Positions 24,868 through 38,800 of a stretch of 64,000 nucleotides of DNA are shown here, piece after piece. A model generated the notes under the pieces. It ran no database searches and was not told the origin of the DNA. It saw only the letters and a program-made list of their open reading frames with translations. Source of the DNA: Cheilinus undulatus (Eukaryota; Chordata; Actinopteri; Labriformes; Labridae); assembly GCF_018320785.1 (NCBI RefSeq), contig NC_054866.1, positions 32,465,000 through 32,528,999 on the forward strand, in the 5' to 3' direction. How positions within the stretch are numbered: the first letter of the stretch is position 1; the number at the start of each line of letters is the position of its first letter. Both the position numbers and the translations under genes were made by a program.

Positions 24868-26986
24868 TAATGCCAGTGGAAGCACTAATGAAGGTACATT
24901 AACTGTAAGCAAATAAGCATTGTTTGCACAGTTGTTGAAAAGAGACTCCATGGTGCCAAACTGCCCATCAGAATGACATTAACTGATTTTTGTGAGTATT
25001 TTGTGATGGGCTGTCCGGTTAGGACTAACGTATTTCCTCCTCGTACCCATGTGTGGAAAGTCTGTTTGTCTCAATATGAGCCTATAAACTCATCAGCTGT
25101 GTTCTTGGTGTGACGACAATTCAGATTTTCCTTTATTGTGCAAGTCAAACAATCCACCTTGGCAGCAAATGTAACCCAATGGTGTCAGTAGTGTTTGGTT
25201 TTGTGGTGCCCGGTGTTCTTAATTCAACCTCTTATTTCATGCCACACCTTACATTTTACTCATCAGGTCAAATGACTATTTACCAGTCAGTAGACCTGAT
25301 GATGTTTGGTACAAAACAACAAAAAATAAAGAGTAGAGGAGATTCAAGAGACTAGAGAAGTCTTGGTGGTTGTTTTAGAGGAAATTGTGAACTGATGGCA
25401 TTGAAATCTTACTAATTTTGGAAGAAACTTTATCCTCTTAGATTTACATGTAATTTACAGATCCTTTGAGAAAATTTACCTCTTTACTGAGCAGGCTCAA
25501 ACCAATACTGATGCATATTGAGACCTAGAAAAGCAAACATGATAGTCAGACTAATGCCTGACTACTTCTTATTACTTCTAACATGTAGGCTGACTGTAGT
25601 GGGGTAGGTGTCTGATAATGGGAGTTACAGTATGCACCACGAACTGTGTTTTTATATTTTCCACCCAAAATATTCACAGTAAGTGAAGAGTTTCACTGTT
25701 AAAAAGAGAAGGGAGACTTTCACATAAACAGGGCAAGATGGCAAAGAGAAAAACCAAATTCCACACAAACCAAAAGTTTCTGACAGGAGCTTTGAAAAAT
25801 GCAAATCCTGTACATTTCAGAATTCATGGTCGATTTTCCAAAAGATATAATGTCTCAGTGTATGTGAAGAACAAGAATTTGGCATTACAGTCAGCAACAT
25901 AATTTTAAATGATGTTACACAATACAACACTAAAAATAGAACTTCATTTTGTCCAGCTGCTTTTGAAGTGCTGGGATTAGCTATAAACCCAGAGTGACTC
26001 TGCGCTTTGGGACATGAAACCAATTCTGGCTGGCAGTGCTTTAAAACTACAGCCGGCAGAAGCAAAGACATAATGAGATCTGCTGAGCCAGGAATGTCAT
26101 GTTCTTCAGCTGTATCCTCTCTGTGAAAGTACTGATGGTAATTATGCTGCATTGGTGGTATGCAGAGCTAGGGAAGCTTTTAATTTGAGTCCCTGTAATT
26201 GTGAATCTATGACCCAGTGTGGGATTTTAACATGCTCCGAAGACTTAACTTAAACCAATACTGAACACGTGCAAAAGGTGACGCACTCAGGACTATCCAT
26301 TTGATGAATGTGCAGTAATTTCAAGTACTTTAAAATCATGCAGTTTACCTTCGATGTTTGACTCCCTTCCAAAATAATCATTTTTTGTTTGCAGTCTATG
26401 CCTCCAAAACATCCAAATATAAAAGTATTTAAAATACCATTTGTTAGGCCTTTGACAAGATATGTTATCTATACATACCATTCACATAACCAGAGGGGAT
26501 CATTGTACCGAGAGGCTGTTCAACTAAAAACTACTGAAATGTCCAAGTTGAGTGTAAACTGGCAAAAAAGTACAAAGTAAAGCTTTGTAATGGCATATGT
26601 CCAGATTTCAATGCTGCATGTTTGGCTCCTAGCCATCAGTCATACCATACCCACATGACATCACCACTGTGTATAAAACCAGAACAGGAGCAAACATAGG
26701 TCTCCCTCCTGTTTGTTTTATGGATATCTTAAGCAACTGAGACAAAGTTGGAGACACTCAAGCAAAATACAGCTCAAAGACTGGTAATTAACATCATGTA
26801 TACAGTTTGTCTGCAGGAGACTGCTGAAAGATTAGTCTGTGAAATGACAGACATAGTGCCACCTTGTGGAGGTGACTTAGATTACATACAGTGATAAAGA
26901 CCAAACTGAAAAGACCAATTTAGACTCAAACTGAGGAATGCATGTTTGGGAGGTATGCAATAATTAACTGCTCCTTAAATTAGATA
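24868..26986. other. Non-coding intergenic sequence
   Basis: No gene, RNA or complete transposon was recognised between the two hAT-type MITEs. Open frames are short and mutually overlapping. Confidence 0.5.
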
Positions 26987-26994
26987 ACTTACAC

Positions 26995-27860
26995 CAGGGG
27001 TCATCAAGTACATTTGCACAAGGGCCAGAAACTCAGGGGGCTGGACTTTCACATACACAAAAATTAAATAAATATTTTGCTCTGATTGAAATATTATTGT
27101 AGTATTTGTATTTTCATTACCAGTGAGATCTAGCCCTATTATCTATAATGCAGCAGGCCACAAGGAGACAGGCCTGACAAGAGAATTGGTTGGGCCCCTG
27201 AAAATCTAAGAGAATGGGCCCCCCTAAATGTGATTAAGTACTTGTGTTTACTCATTTTTGACACTTTAAACCCCTTTGTGCCTCTTTAACCCAGTTTTGC
27301 AAGATTCTAACCCCTTTCAAACCACTTTTCCTGCATGTTTATCCTCTTTGTGCCACTTTTTTAAATCAATTTTTGCCACTTTTCTTCTATTTTTGCCACT
27401 TTTAAACCACTTTTGTTATGTTTTTTGTTGTATTTTTGTCATTTGCAACCAATTTTTATACTTTTTGCCCCCTTTTTTCCTCTTTTACCAATTTTTGCCC
27501 TACTTAACCTCTTTTCACAACATTTTCTGCCAGTTTTTGTCCCTTTTTGCCACTCCACAACCCATTTTGCCACTTATCACCCATTTTTGATACGCTCTAA
27601 CCCCTTTTCACCACTTTATCTGGTCATTTTTGCAGCACATCTGCCAACCTTAACCCTTTTTTGAATATCTACTAATTATGACTGTAAGTTTCTGTAAAAA
27701 AAACAGATCAAATATAAAGTCATTCTAAAACTATTTTAATATTGATTTTTTTTTGTGGGATGGATTTAACAGCTGCACACATTTAAAGCCAAAGGACGGG
27801 GCCAGACAGGAAGCTTTGGGGGGCTGATATGGCCCCTGGGCCACCAGTTGATGATCAGTG
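26995..27860. mobile_element. hAT-type MITE with internal TTTTTGCCACTT array
   Basis: The left end CAGGGGTCATCAAG is mirrored by the right end TTGATGATCAGTG. The 8-bp sequence ACTTACAC flanks both sides perfectly (26987-26994 and 27861-27868), diagnostic of hAT insertion. The centre (about 27240-27660) is a degenerate pyrimidine-rich array of TTTTTGCCACTTT-like units, the reverse complement of the array in the MITE at 24054-24859. There is no coding capacity. Confidence 0.88.
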
Positions 27861-27999
27861 ACTTACACACTAAACACTAAAGCAGAAGAAGACGACAACA
27901 CATTTTACCAATCTGTGGGGGGTAATTTCATATTTCTCTATTTTTTGGCACGTTGGACACCCATTGGCCAGGAATACATAAATACATGCACACACAAAG

Positions 28000-28185
28000 G
28001 GAAAGATATCAGAGTGAAGGTACTGCACACAAAGTGCCAAAGCAGTTGGGTGCCTTGCTCAAGGACATTTAAGCTGTGCTGAGGAAGTGTCACCAGTGCC
28101 CATTCCCATTATCCATTTGGTCTGTACCAGGACTTGAACCAGTGATCCTCTGGTTACCAAGTCCCATGGAGATTTGAGTTACTGT
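28000..28185. repeat. Dispersed fish repeat fragment
   Basis: The words GGTGCCTTGCTCAAGGACA and GACTTGAACCAGTGATCCTC followed by GGTTACCAAGTCC match my memory of a very common teleost interspersed sequence. No ends or target duplications are visible, so the family is not assigned. Confidence 0.45.
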
Positions 28186-28717
28186 GTTAACGAAATATAT
28201 GGGAATGCACATGAAATAAGTGATAAATAAGACTAGAAATAAAATATAATAGCAAGTAATAAAATCAAAATATAAACAAGACAAAAAAATAAAAGTACCA
28301 GCAAAATTTCTAATTATAGCAACGTGTTTATTAGTTAGATAATCAGATGTAGAAGTCTGTTGGAGTCTATTTTAATCATAGTCACACCCACAATAAAAGA
28401 TTTGCTGTGAAAAATGAAGTAACAGGAAACACAATGACAACCATAGAAACTTTGCTGTCCTTAGATTTCTGGGTTAAGGCTGGGTCACCAGCTCTACAGT
28501 TGAATTAAACGATCTACCAGCTTACATATCTCTTGTTTCACAGTGTTCATAGTAGTTCCTGCTACATTTACTGTAGAGTCTTCTGTCCTCTTCTGCTTTA
28601 TCACCCAGCCACCATAAACCGTGTAGTTTTGTTGACCGCAGCTCATTGAGGAAGTGGTCGTGTCTGTCTGGCAGCTGCTGCAGCAGCAGAAATCACATGA
28701 GATGGAGCTGGTGTTGT

Positions 28718-28727
28718 GTCACGTGAG
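28718..28727. promoter_or_regulatory. CLEAR-like E-box upstream of wdr81
   Basis: GTCACGTGAG matches the GTCACGTGAC consensus bound by TFEB/TFE3 at lysosomal and autophagy genes at 9 of 10 positions. It lies about 250 bp upstream of the probable first splice donor of wdr81. Function is inferred from the motif and position only. Confidence 0.45.
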
Positions 28728-28899
28728 GTGTCGTTTCTTAAACATGGCTCCAAGTAGCACAGAACAAAACAGCATCCTCTGACCGAGAGCCGTCTGTTTG
28801 CTGACACGCTTCATTAAACCTCAGAAAATGGAGCATGTACTTAACTGTGGAAGTTCCCCGCTGGATGTGCACGTTGTATAAAGACATGTAGTACAAACT

Positions 28900-28968
28900 C
28901 ATCATGCGTTAAGCCGAGCATCGTTAGCTTGATGCTAGCCTAGCTGTCAACTGCTACAAGTGTGAGAG
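28900..28968 (+). other. wdr81: Probable non-coding first exon of wdr81
   Basis: A good donor, GAGAG|GTGAGC, ends at 28968, and an acceptor, GGTTTTCAG, ends at 29705. Position 29706 would then open the exon carrying the wdr81 start codon. The left limit is arbitrary because the transcription start is not visible. A TAG at 29826-29828, in frame with the ATG at 29856, shows that sequence upstream of that stop does not extend the protein. Confidence 0.45.
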
Positions 28969-29855
28969 GTGAGCTGAACATTGAGCTGTAAACGGTGTTT
29001 CCAGCTGTTGTTTGTCTTTAATTACAATTGAGTGGTATTTAGCTTGCATGGCCGCTCTGATAGGGCGTTGTGACAACGGCATTTGCTATTACATGAGAGC
29101 TTTGCTAGCATGCATTAAGTAACGTAACGTTTGTCACTTTGCTAAGCTAACTGATAGCATGAAGTTGTTTTTAGTTTAACAGATGTGTTATTATACCAAA
29201 ATACTCCCACTGCTTTGACATTTAAGCGCAAAGTAGTCGGTCTACTACCGAGTAACACTTACATGCTTTGTTTAATGTCGTCAGTCGTTGAGGAGACGCT
29301 TTACATTTGTCATTGTTGTTTCTTGGATGTTATCTCTTCTTAACCGCTAACTTGGTTGGCAGTTTAGCCTACCTTTACTACTTAAACTATCTTACCAGTA
29401 CCTTGAAGTCCTCGACATGAGTCAAAGATTTTACATGTCGTTATAACGAGCATTTTTATTGTTAAAGTTAAACAGTAGAACATTAACTTAGAATTTAAGG
29501 TATTCTGCCAACTCTCCACCAGAGGGTAGAGTAGCTGTGTTGATGGTGCAGAGGTAGTTCAGTCATGTGAGCTGAGCTGAGCTCAAACTTCAGGGAATTA
29601 AGGAAGGACAAGAAGTCATGTGCATTCACAAACATCACATCACACATTGATTTTTATCAGTTGCCAGTGCAGGTGTTAATCTAATCGTCCAATTTTGGTT
29701 TTCAGTTTCTCAGAGGAACAGACTGAAGGCGTGGTTAGGACTTCCTTGATGGCTTTGATTTATTTCTCCATGAATGTCTGAAAGCCATCCTGGTGGAAGA
29801 CGGTGAGCTGTACATCAGGACGTTATAGGACTCTAATAGAAATTCAAGACACACC

Positions 29856-32800
29856 ATGGATTGGCTGATGCAAGCGGTTGAGAGAGACTTGGGGGTTGAC
29901 CAACGGCAGCAAGGCCCAGGTCCCCGTCCCAGAGAGCTCATAGCCATCGTTCCAACACGCTGGGTGATGGGCCTGAGGGAGAGGAGGGTCTTGCGCTGTG
30001 CCCGCTTTGACAGCAACAGTGAGGCTGAAATTCACACATACCTTCAGTGTTCCCAGGCAAAGTTGCCTCCTGGATGGACACGAGTTTGCATTCAGGGTCT
30101 CAGGAAAAGCAAGCTGAGCTACAGATTGGCCAGAGATCCTTGTCATCAACTGATGGAGTTCATGCCACAGGATTCCTATGTCAAAACCATGCAGTGTTTG
30201 TCGCACCACAATGTCAGGTAGTATAAAAGTAACGGTCTGCAGTTGAATTTGCCTGTGATTGCCACATTATGTGTCTGCTAAAGCTATACTAAAGTAAAAC
30301 ATCCTGTTTCGAAGATGATCCTATAAATCAACTAGAGCTACTATGGGTGGATCCCTGTTTTTGTTTGAATTATTGTTTTCCACGGCAGTTATATTTTTGC
30401 TAGATCATTCTTACTTGCTATGGTAAGGGCAACTTTTCTTTATCTCACCTAGTATTGTTACATACTGAAGTAAACTGAAGCATTGATTTAGTTTAATTAT
30501 TATTAGTTATTTAGAAGTATTACTCTCAGATAAGTTGTCACTAAAAGCTCTGGCTTGCAGTCTTATTTGCTATTTTTTCCCTTTTTTTATCCTCTTTCAG
30601 GAATCTGTGGCGGGATGCTCATCACAAACTTGTGCAGACATATGCAGGACCTAATGAGCAGATGCACACGCCAGCTGTAGATGCAGTCCGTCATGCTCTG
30701 CAGAAGCTTTTCAATTCCACATTCATCTCACCTGACAGAGTTTCACCATCCCTTTCTCCAGCCAAAGAGAAGGAGAAGGAAAACTACTTGCCATCCAGTT
30801 CATCTTGCATTTCTAAGTCCCAGTCAAACCATCTGTGTCCCAATGTTCTACCTGCAGAGTGTCTGCTGGAGACAGCAGAGATGCTCTATGTAATTTTACC
30901 TTACACTCAGTATTCACTTCATGACATTGTGTCCTTCAGCCCAGCCAAGCTCGCCAACAGCCATGCCAAAGTGTTGTTCATTCTCTACCAGTCACTTATA
31001 GCTCTGCAGGCGTGTCATGCAGCTGGTCTATCTTGTGGAGAGCTCTCCCTGCAGGACATAGCAGTAGATGAGCAGCTCTGCAGCCGACTGAAGCTTAACC
31101 TAACCCATTATGAGGATCTGGGAGCAGAAGGGGATGCAAACCGTGATGCTACTGGCAGACAAGTGCCAAAAAGTGTCATGCCAAGTGACACTTCCTGTAT
31201 GAGCCAAGAGAACAAACGACTTTGCAATGATTGTTTTGATGAGCTCAAGACATTGGTTCTGGACTGGGTCCATGGCCGAGTCAGTAACTTCCGATACTTG
31301 ATGGAGCTGAACAGGTTGGCAGGACGACGAGAAGGAGACCCCAATTATCACCCAGTGCTGCCTTGGGTGGTGGACTTCACTGTGCCATTTGGTAAGTTCC
31401 GGGACCTCAGGAGGTCAAAGTTCAGGCTCACAAAGGGAGATAAACAGCTGGACTTCACATACGAGATGACCAAAGAGGCTTTGGCGGCTGCAGTGGGTAA
31501 TGGAGTTGGTGGAGGTGGTGTTGGAGGAGACCTCAGTGGCTCTGTAGGTGCTGGTGGCACTGGACAGCCAGAGCATCTCCATGTACCTCATCACATATCT
31601 GATGTGCTCTCTGACATCACATACTATGTCTACAAAGCCAGGCAGACACCCAAGTCAGTGTTGTGCAGTCACGTTAGATCCCAGTGGGAGCCTAATGAGT
31701 ACCCGGCCAGTATGGAGCGCATGCAGAGCTGGAGCCCTGATGAGTGCATTCCAGAGTTCTACACAGATCCCTCTATTTTTCGCTCAATCCACCCCGATAT
31801 GCCAGACCTGGATGTGCCTTCCTGGTGCAAGTCATGCGAGGAATTTATAGAGGTCCATCGACGCCTTTTAGAGAGCAGAGAGGTGTCCCAGCATTTGCAT
31901 CACTGGATTGATCTCACATTTGGCTACAAACTCTCTGGTAAAGAGGCTGTCAAGGCCAAGAATGTGTGCCTCCACCTGGTTGATAACCACACCAATCTGA
32001 CTACCTATGGTGTAGTTCAACTGTTTGACCAGCCCCACCCACCCCGTTTATCCTCTTCCCAGTATGCCCCAGCAGAACCTCCTCTCCTTGGTCTTGCTGC
32101 TCTTAATGTGCCTTCTTTACACTTCCCTCAAATCAACACTGTGGCTGACTCTGTGGATGGGATGGTGCCAGAGTCCACAGGGTGCGAGTCCAGCGGCTGG
32201 ACCATGGTAGACAGGGAGGAAGAGCTTGAACAAGGTATGGAAGCCCTGGACTCATTAACGTCTTCTGTATCCTGTTCTGTGCCACTGCCAGTCAGTACTG
32301 CTGGGGGGAAAACAGGAGGAGAGCACACAGCACTTATTGTATCACAATCCCCAAGTTCATTCCCTGGTGATTTAGCAAGCGGCTTAGGGCCAGGTTTACG
32401 CAGTGCCATGTTACAAAGAGGGGGGCCGACAAACAAAAAGCACGGAGAGGGAAGTGTGGCTGCCAGCAATGCAGATGAAATCAAAATCAGCCTCCCTGAG
32501 GGGTTCAACCCATTGCAGCCTTTGGAGGAGCTGGAGAAATTGAACAATTTCCTGGTAAAGAGTCTGCACGCTGAAGTATCCAGTGACTTCATGAGAGACA
32601 GTGCGATAATTGAATCTCTACCCTCTCTCACACAGCTCTACCAAAGAGACATGCAGGCCCTTGGTGTTCTCATTGCTGAGATATTCTATTCTTGTAAACT
32701 GCGGGGAGTCAAACCCGGAAACCCCCTCAGACAGCGTTTCCAAGCAGTTATGAAGCTCTGCTCTGCCAGCCTCCGTGATGTGCCTCTGTGTTTGCATCAT

Positions 32801-35800
32801 GCTCTGGAGACACTGCTGCTAATGGAGAAGCACTCTGGAACAGCACATAGAGAAGTGCCAGATTGCCCACGTCCTCTACTTTTCAAGTATGACCCTATTC
32901 GTGACGGCTTGCCTCCTCCAAACCCCTGCCAGCTATTGAATTCGATCATCACCCCCTTTCCTTTCCCTTCCTACTTTGCACCACTTCATAATTTCATCTT
33001 TTCCTACCATGCAAAAATGGAGACTACATGCAGTTATCAAGGAAGAGATGTCGTCTTTCACCTGTGGCAGCAACTTGAGACACTGTTGCGTGGCAACATC
33101 ACAGCTGAGGGTCTTGAGATTCTCTTGCCCTTCATTCTGGCCCTAATGCTCGAGGAGTACACAGCTGTCTATGCTGCTTGGTACCTTTTTGAGCCCATTT
33201 CTAGAGTGCTTGGCCCTAGAAATGCAAGCAAGTACTTATTGAAGCCACTGATCAATGTTTATGAGAACCCCCACTGCCTGCGAGGACGTTTCTATCTCTA
33301 CACAGACTGTTTCATTTTGCAGCTCATTGTACGACTCGGCCTCCAAGCCTTTCTGTCTAGCCTGCTCCCCCATGTGCTACAAGTCATTACTGGCTTTGAA
33401 AGCTGCAGCTCAGACTCTGGCGGGGAAGCTTGTAAAGGCTTGAGGGGAGGCACGTGTAATCTTGGAGAGGAAGAAGAAGACGACTTTCAGTGCGGCGAGC
33501 AGCGGTCATCCTCGGGGTCTGTCAGTGGGGCAATTGGAGGCAGCAGCGGAGCCAGTGGAGGAGTCGGGGTGGTGGGAGACACAGGACTGGTCGATTACTC
33601 CTCTGGCATCAGTCTCAGTGACCAAGTGTTTCTCACAGAGGCAGAGGACTTTCAGAATGGGTTTTATGTCAACAACGGAACAGGAGTGGCTGCTGGGAAA
33701 CAGCAGAGCCAGAACTCCGCAGCCAAGGAGCAAGACCAGGAGTCTCTAAGTGTGGGGAAACTTAGTGACAAAAGCAGCACAAGTGAGCTGTCACTGGGTG
33801 ACGGAGACTCAATGAGGGATCGTGCCAGTCTTAAGTCAGCTGACAGCAGCCAGGACCTCAAACAGGCCAGTGAGGGAGAGGAGGGTGGAGAGCTGGAGGA
33901 AGAAGAGGTGACTGAGACTAATGAGGGTAAAGACGAGACAGATGATCCTCCTGTTCACAACCTGGAGCTCACTCTCTCTGCTTGCACAATAGACACTGTA
34001 GCCACTCTTGAAGGCGATTTTGTGAATGGAATGGAACTGGAGGAGATGGAGAAAGACACTGTGGAAGTGCAGGATGAGGAAGATCACGGTCCTTCTGATG
34101 ATTCTGAGGAGAAAGAGCAAAAGATTCTTTTGGGTGAGTGACTGATCAACCTTCTCTTATAATTATTTTCTGATGGTGACTAATGCTTTAAATCATGTCT
34201 CCACATACAGATACAGTCTGCAAAACGGTACGGTGGCTTTCGGCAAAGCTTGGACCAACTGTGACATCTCGATACGTGGCCAGAAATTTGTTGCGATTGC
34301 TCACAAATTGTTACATTGGTACGTACACTTATAAATTCTCTTTATAGAGATACCATGCTATAGTATCCATCTGTCTGTCTTTCTGTTTAGGGTGTTGTAT
34401 GTGTTGCTTCTTGTTTTCTTCAGCACTTATCCTTTTTATGTGTTTCTGTAGGGCCTGAAAAACATCAGTTTGTCACCTCTTCAATAGAGGACAGCAGTCT
34501 GGAAAGTGTGGGATTGGGCAGTGTTTACGAGAAGAAACCTGTAGTTGGTGACCAGACAGCAGGGCCTGTGTTGGAGTGTCTCATCTACATAGCTCAGCTC
34601 TATGGAGAGCCTGTGCTCACTTACCAGTACCTGCCTTATATTGGATATCTGGTAAACTTGATAAACGGCAAATGCACTCGTACATAAAATCGTATCAGGC
34701 ATATTAAACCATTTTTTGTAACAAAATGACAGGTGTACTTAAGACTTTTTAAATCTCAATTAAATGTCTAAGATTGTTTCGAAAACGTTTGTTCCAGGTC
34801 TCTCCACCTTCTTCTCAGCGTCTTAACACACGTAAGGAGGCCAGTCTGCTTGGAGCCGTTGCACTTACTCAGAAGATTATTGTCTTTCTCTCTGATGCCA
34901 CCCTAATGGACATGCTGATGAAGATCAATCAGGATGTGCTTCTGCCTCTACTTGACTTGCTCACCACTCCACGCATGGGGTAAATACACATCCAACCACT
35001 CGCATGCTATACACTTTTGTAGATGCATAGCTTCTTACAATGCTTGACTTCCAAGCAAAGTAACTTCCCAGAGCTCTGCAGACACTTTGTTTTATCAGAC
35101 ATTTTACAGGGAGTCCATGGGGTCTTAAAAGGTATAAAAATATTAATGAGCCAATTTAGTCAAAATCAAGGCGTTAAAAAAGGTGTAAAAAGTTTTATAT
35201 GAAAGACTATTAGGTCTTACATGTTGTAGCTTCTTTTTTTTTCTTATAGCCGGTTTATCTAAAGAGTTTGAAGAGTAGTTTTTCTTCTTTTGTCTTTTAT
35301 ATTTATATTTAATCACATATGAGATTTTTTGAAAGGCTGCCAGATCTGACCTGATTTCTTCCCAGACTAATGGAGAAAAATTCAAATGAAATTAATACAT
35401 CTCAGTTATTTTTAACTATGACTGATCATCTGCAACAGTAAAGTGATCATTCATTGATATCAATGCTTGAAAATCAGAATTAAAGATCTTTAGGATCTGG
35501 AAATGGGCATTTATACCTTGCATTTTTTTTCTTAAAACCTATTGGTAGGCTGTTCAGCCTTTTGGTTTTAACTGTAGTACTTGTAGATAGGTTCTTCTAG
35601 ATTGTAGTAACTAATTTTAGACCACTTAAGTTTAAAACAAGACCTTCCATTCAGCTACCTTATTGTACCGAGTTCTTTTTTCCTCAGTCCAACCTCACAA
35701 CGCTCCAAGAAAGTTTAATTTGCATACTACAGTTAAAATACTTAATACATTTCCTATTCTATATTGTCTCATTTTGTCCTACCCTCAGTACAGAACATAC

Positions 35801-38800
35801 ACATGACCGATAACTGTGTCATTAATGTAACTGGTTAGAAATTGAAGATGCCATAGGTCTTAAGAAATATGAGGATAGTCTTAGAAACAATCTTAAAAAA
35901 TATTATATCTAATGCCAGATTTTCTGTATACACCCTGTTTAAAGCATCTCTAGATTTTAAATTTTAATATCATCCTCCTCTTGTACTGAAACATGTAATA
36001 ATAGAAACTGCTGCAATAGATTTGTCATTCACCCTCCACTTGGCTGTACCCACTCTGCTGTACCCAGGTTCCCCAGTGGGGTGCAGACTCGCACTGCTGT
36101 CTGTCTCAAGACTCTCAGCCTGATGGCCCTCATCTGTCTGCGCATTGGGAGGGAGATGGTGCAACAGCATATGGCTGACACTCTGCGTCGGTTCTTTGCT
36201 GTTTTCTCTCTGTTGCATTCTCTGCAGCCCCAGGTATGCACACACAAACCCAAAAATACACAAAACACAAAGACTGACAAGCGCCATGCCAAGTTTATTT
36301 CTAGAATGCTTTCACCTACCGGATCTGTCACAAAGAGCTTTGCAAAAACAAATAACACAAAGGCAGATAGAAATATGGATAAAAATGATAGGTGAAAGGA
36401 ACTTGGAAAAGGAACTGTCTCCCTGTCAAAGAGAGTGCATTGCTTTGTTTTTGTTGTTGCATGAGAAAATGTAGAAGTTTCTTCATGTAGTTGTACCTAT
36501 TTCTTACACCTAAACACACTATTCTGCTCATGTGCCTTTTTTTTTTGCACTGTAGCTTGATGGCGCCCCTCACAGGATGGTTGGAGAGGTCACGGTTGTA
36601 GATGTCCGCACTCCTGAAGGGTCAAATGCAACCTATGAATTGGGAGTCCTGGAGGAGCTGCAGACTGTGTTTAACCCTGAGATGGCCCACGCCTCTTACA
36701 TCCCTTTCTACTGCCTCATAGGTATGAAAACCCTAAAACAAAATACCTTGTTTGGCTGTAGGGATCAGTAATCTTCCTTATGTTTTTACTCTTCAGTGGT
36801 TCAAGCTATGCTCCTTTGTGATTCTTTAGGTGATGTGGCGATCAGAAAACTGGTGCCAAACCACGAGCTGGTGTGGCAGTTAGCTCAGTCTTATCATCAG
36901 AGTGTGAGTCAAGTGAGCCCAGGTACAAATCTGACTGCAGCTTCTAAGGTAGACCTCCCTCCCTCCTCTGTGGGTCTCTCATCTGTCTTTGGTCGACGTG
37001 TGGGTGGAAGCCCATTCCCTTCACCTTCTACTAACTCCATCCAGCTGGGAGACTCACTCCCTGAATCAGGCACGTTTGGGAGCCACCTTGTAGGAAACCG
37101 TATCCAAGTGTCCAGGGATGCTGATTTTGATGGTAGTTCGACCTTGGGCCTGGCTGGCTCTTGGGGACGGTCCAGCCACATCACCCCAATTATCACCACA
37201 TCCTCCACCTTCACCACTCCATCTGTGGGCGCAGCATCCTTTTCCTCCTCCTGGGTGACAGACCCCACTCCAGAGGACAGCGCCCTGAAGCAGGAGCTCC
37301 CTCGCAGTGGTCGTTCCCTTCAAGGAAATTGGCTGGCCTACTGGCAGTATGAGATTGGCCTCAACCAGCAGGATCCACATTTCCACTTTCACCAGATTCG
37401 ACTGCAGAGCTTTCTGGGTCACTCAGGCACCACTAAGTGTTTGGCACCGCTGGCAGGGGAGGATTACTTCCTCTCAGGTAGTAAAGACAAGACTGTGAAG
37501 CTTTGGCCCCTATATAACCATGGTGATGGAACGCAGGAGGTGGAGCCCAGGCTGACGTATAATGACCATCGAAAATCAGTCTTTTATGTTGGACAGCTGG
37601 AGGCTTCACAGGAGGTGGTGAGCTGTGATGGCACTGTGCACCTCTGGGACCAGTATACAGGTAAGATAAATCAAGCATAAAGCATTTAAGATCCTTATGA
37701 GAACATTTAAAAAACTATTATCTGAAGGTTACTAAGAAATATATATTTGGATCAGAATTACTTCTGTTCTCTGTAACAACTCTATTGTCTGCAGGCAAGC
37801 AGATCCGCTCATATGAAGCTGTGGACGGAAAGAATCCCATCACAGCTGTCACCACCATGCCAGCGCCACATTGCAGTGTTGTGTTTGGCAGTGCAGATTC
37901 TGTGCTTCGCTTTATTGATCCTCGCAAACCAGGATTGCAGGTTGTAATTTCACTTAGCAAGCTCATTCTGTAGAGATCCAATCCATATAACATGCTAATT
38001 GACACTGATTACTGTGATTTACAAAACTGAAGCACTTTTTTTTACCCCATTCCTTCACTATAGAGTTATAGCAGCCCTGACGTTGACAAATCTTCCCCTG
38101 TGTCCCCAGCATGAATTCCGTCTGGCATACAACAATGTGAGCGCTGGACTCATCCGCTACCTGGCAGTGAGCCCCTCGGGGCGCACCGTGGCTGCAGGTT
38201 TCTCATCTGGCTTCATTGTTCTGCTAGATGCGCGCACCGGACTCGTTCTAAAGGGATGGCCGGCTCATGAGGGAGATATTCTTCAAATGAAGGTATGCTG
38301 ACAGTGTGTGGTTATATAGCTTTTATCTGTATAACTCAATAAGACTGCCAGTGGGGAACATCTTCCTCAGAATCAGAGCCGATCAATAAGAAGACTCTAA
38401 TGTAACTATTGTAAGATGATATACCAAGAAGGTTTAACAATATGAGTCATTCATACAACAAAGAAATGTTTTGTTTTATATTATGTTGCCATCTTTGCCT
38501 CTCTTTTGATAACAAAGTTTTAATAGGAGACAGAAATGGATGAGGGCTAATGCATGTATGGCAAAGCCAGACTCAACCATGGGAATAACATGAACAAGCT
38601 GTTGGCCAGCTAGGCATCCCTAAAGTTTAAATCTTCTGTCACTACAGAAAACCATTTATCTATTGGATATCAAATTAAAACAACTGATAACATTTGTTAT
38701 TCATAGACATTGGTTTCAGTAGATTGGTTGTGTGTTTTTAAGGAGTATCCTGGTGCTTTTGAAATTGGGTTCATATAAGGCACTTGACTGTAGTAGTGGC

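Noticed and set aside
27276-27664. Plus-strand frames of 83-104 codons
   Set aside because: Pyrimidine-rich repeat array inside the hAT MITE; the apparent protein is repetitive and not conserved.
28600-29850. miR-22 host gene or hairpin near wdr81
   Set aside because: In mammals MIR22 lies beside WDR81, but I looked for its mature sequence here and did not find it.
29735-30209. Minus-strand frames of 93-121 codons opposite wdr81 exon 1
   Set aside because: They are antisense shadows of a clearly conserved coding exon.
36909-37422. Minus-strand frames of about 119 codons opposite wdr81 exon 8
   Set aside because: Antisense shadows of the conserved WDR81 coding sequence.
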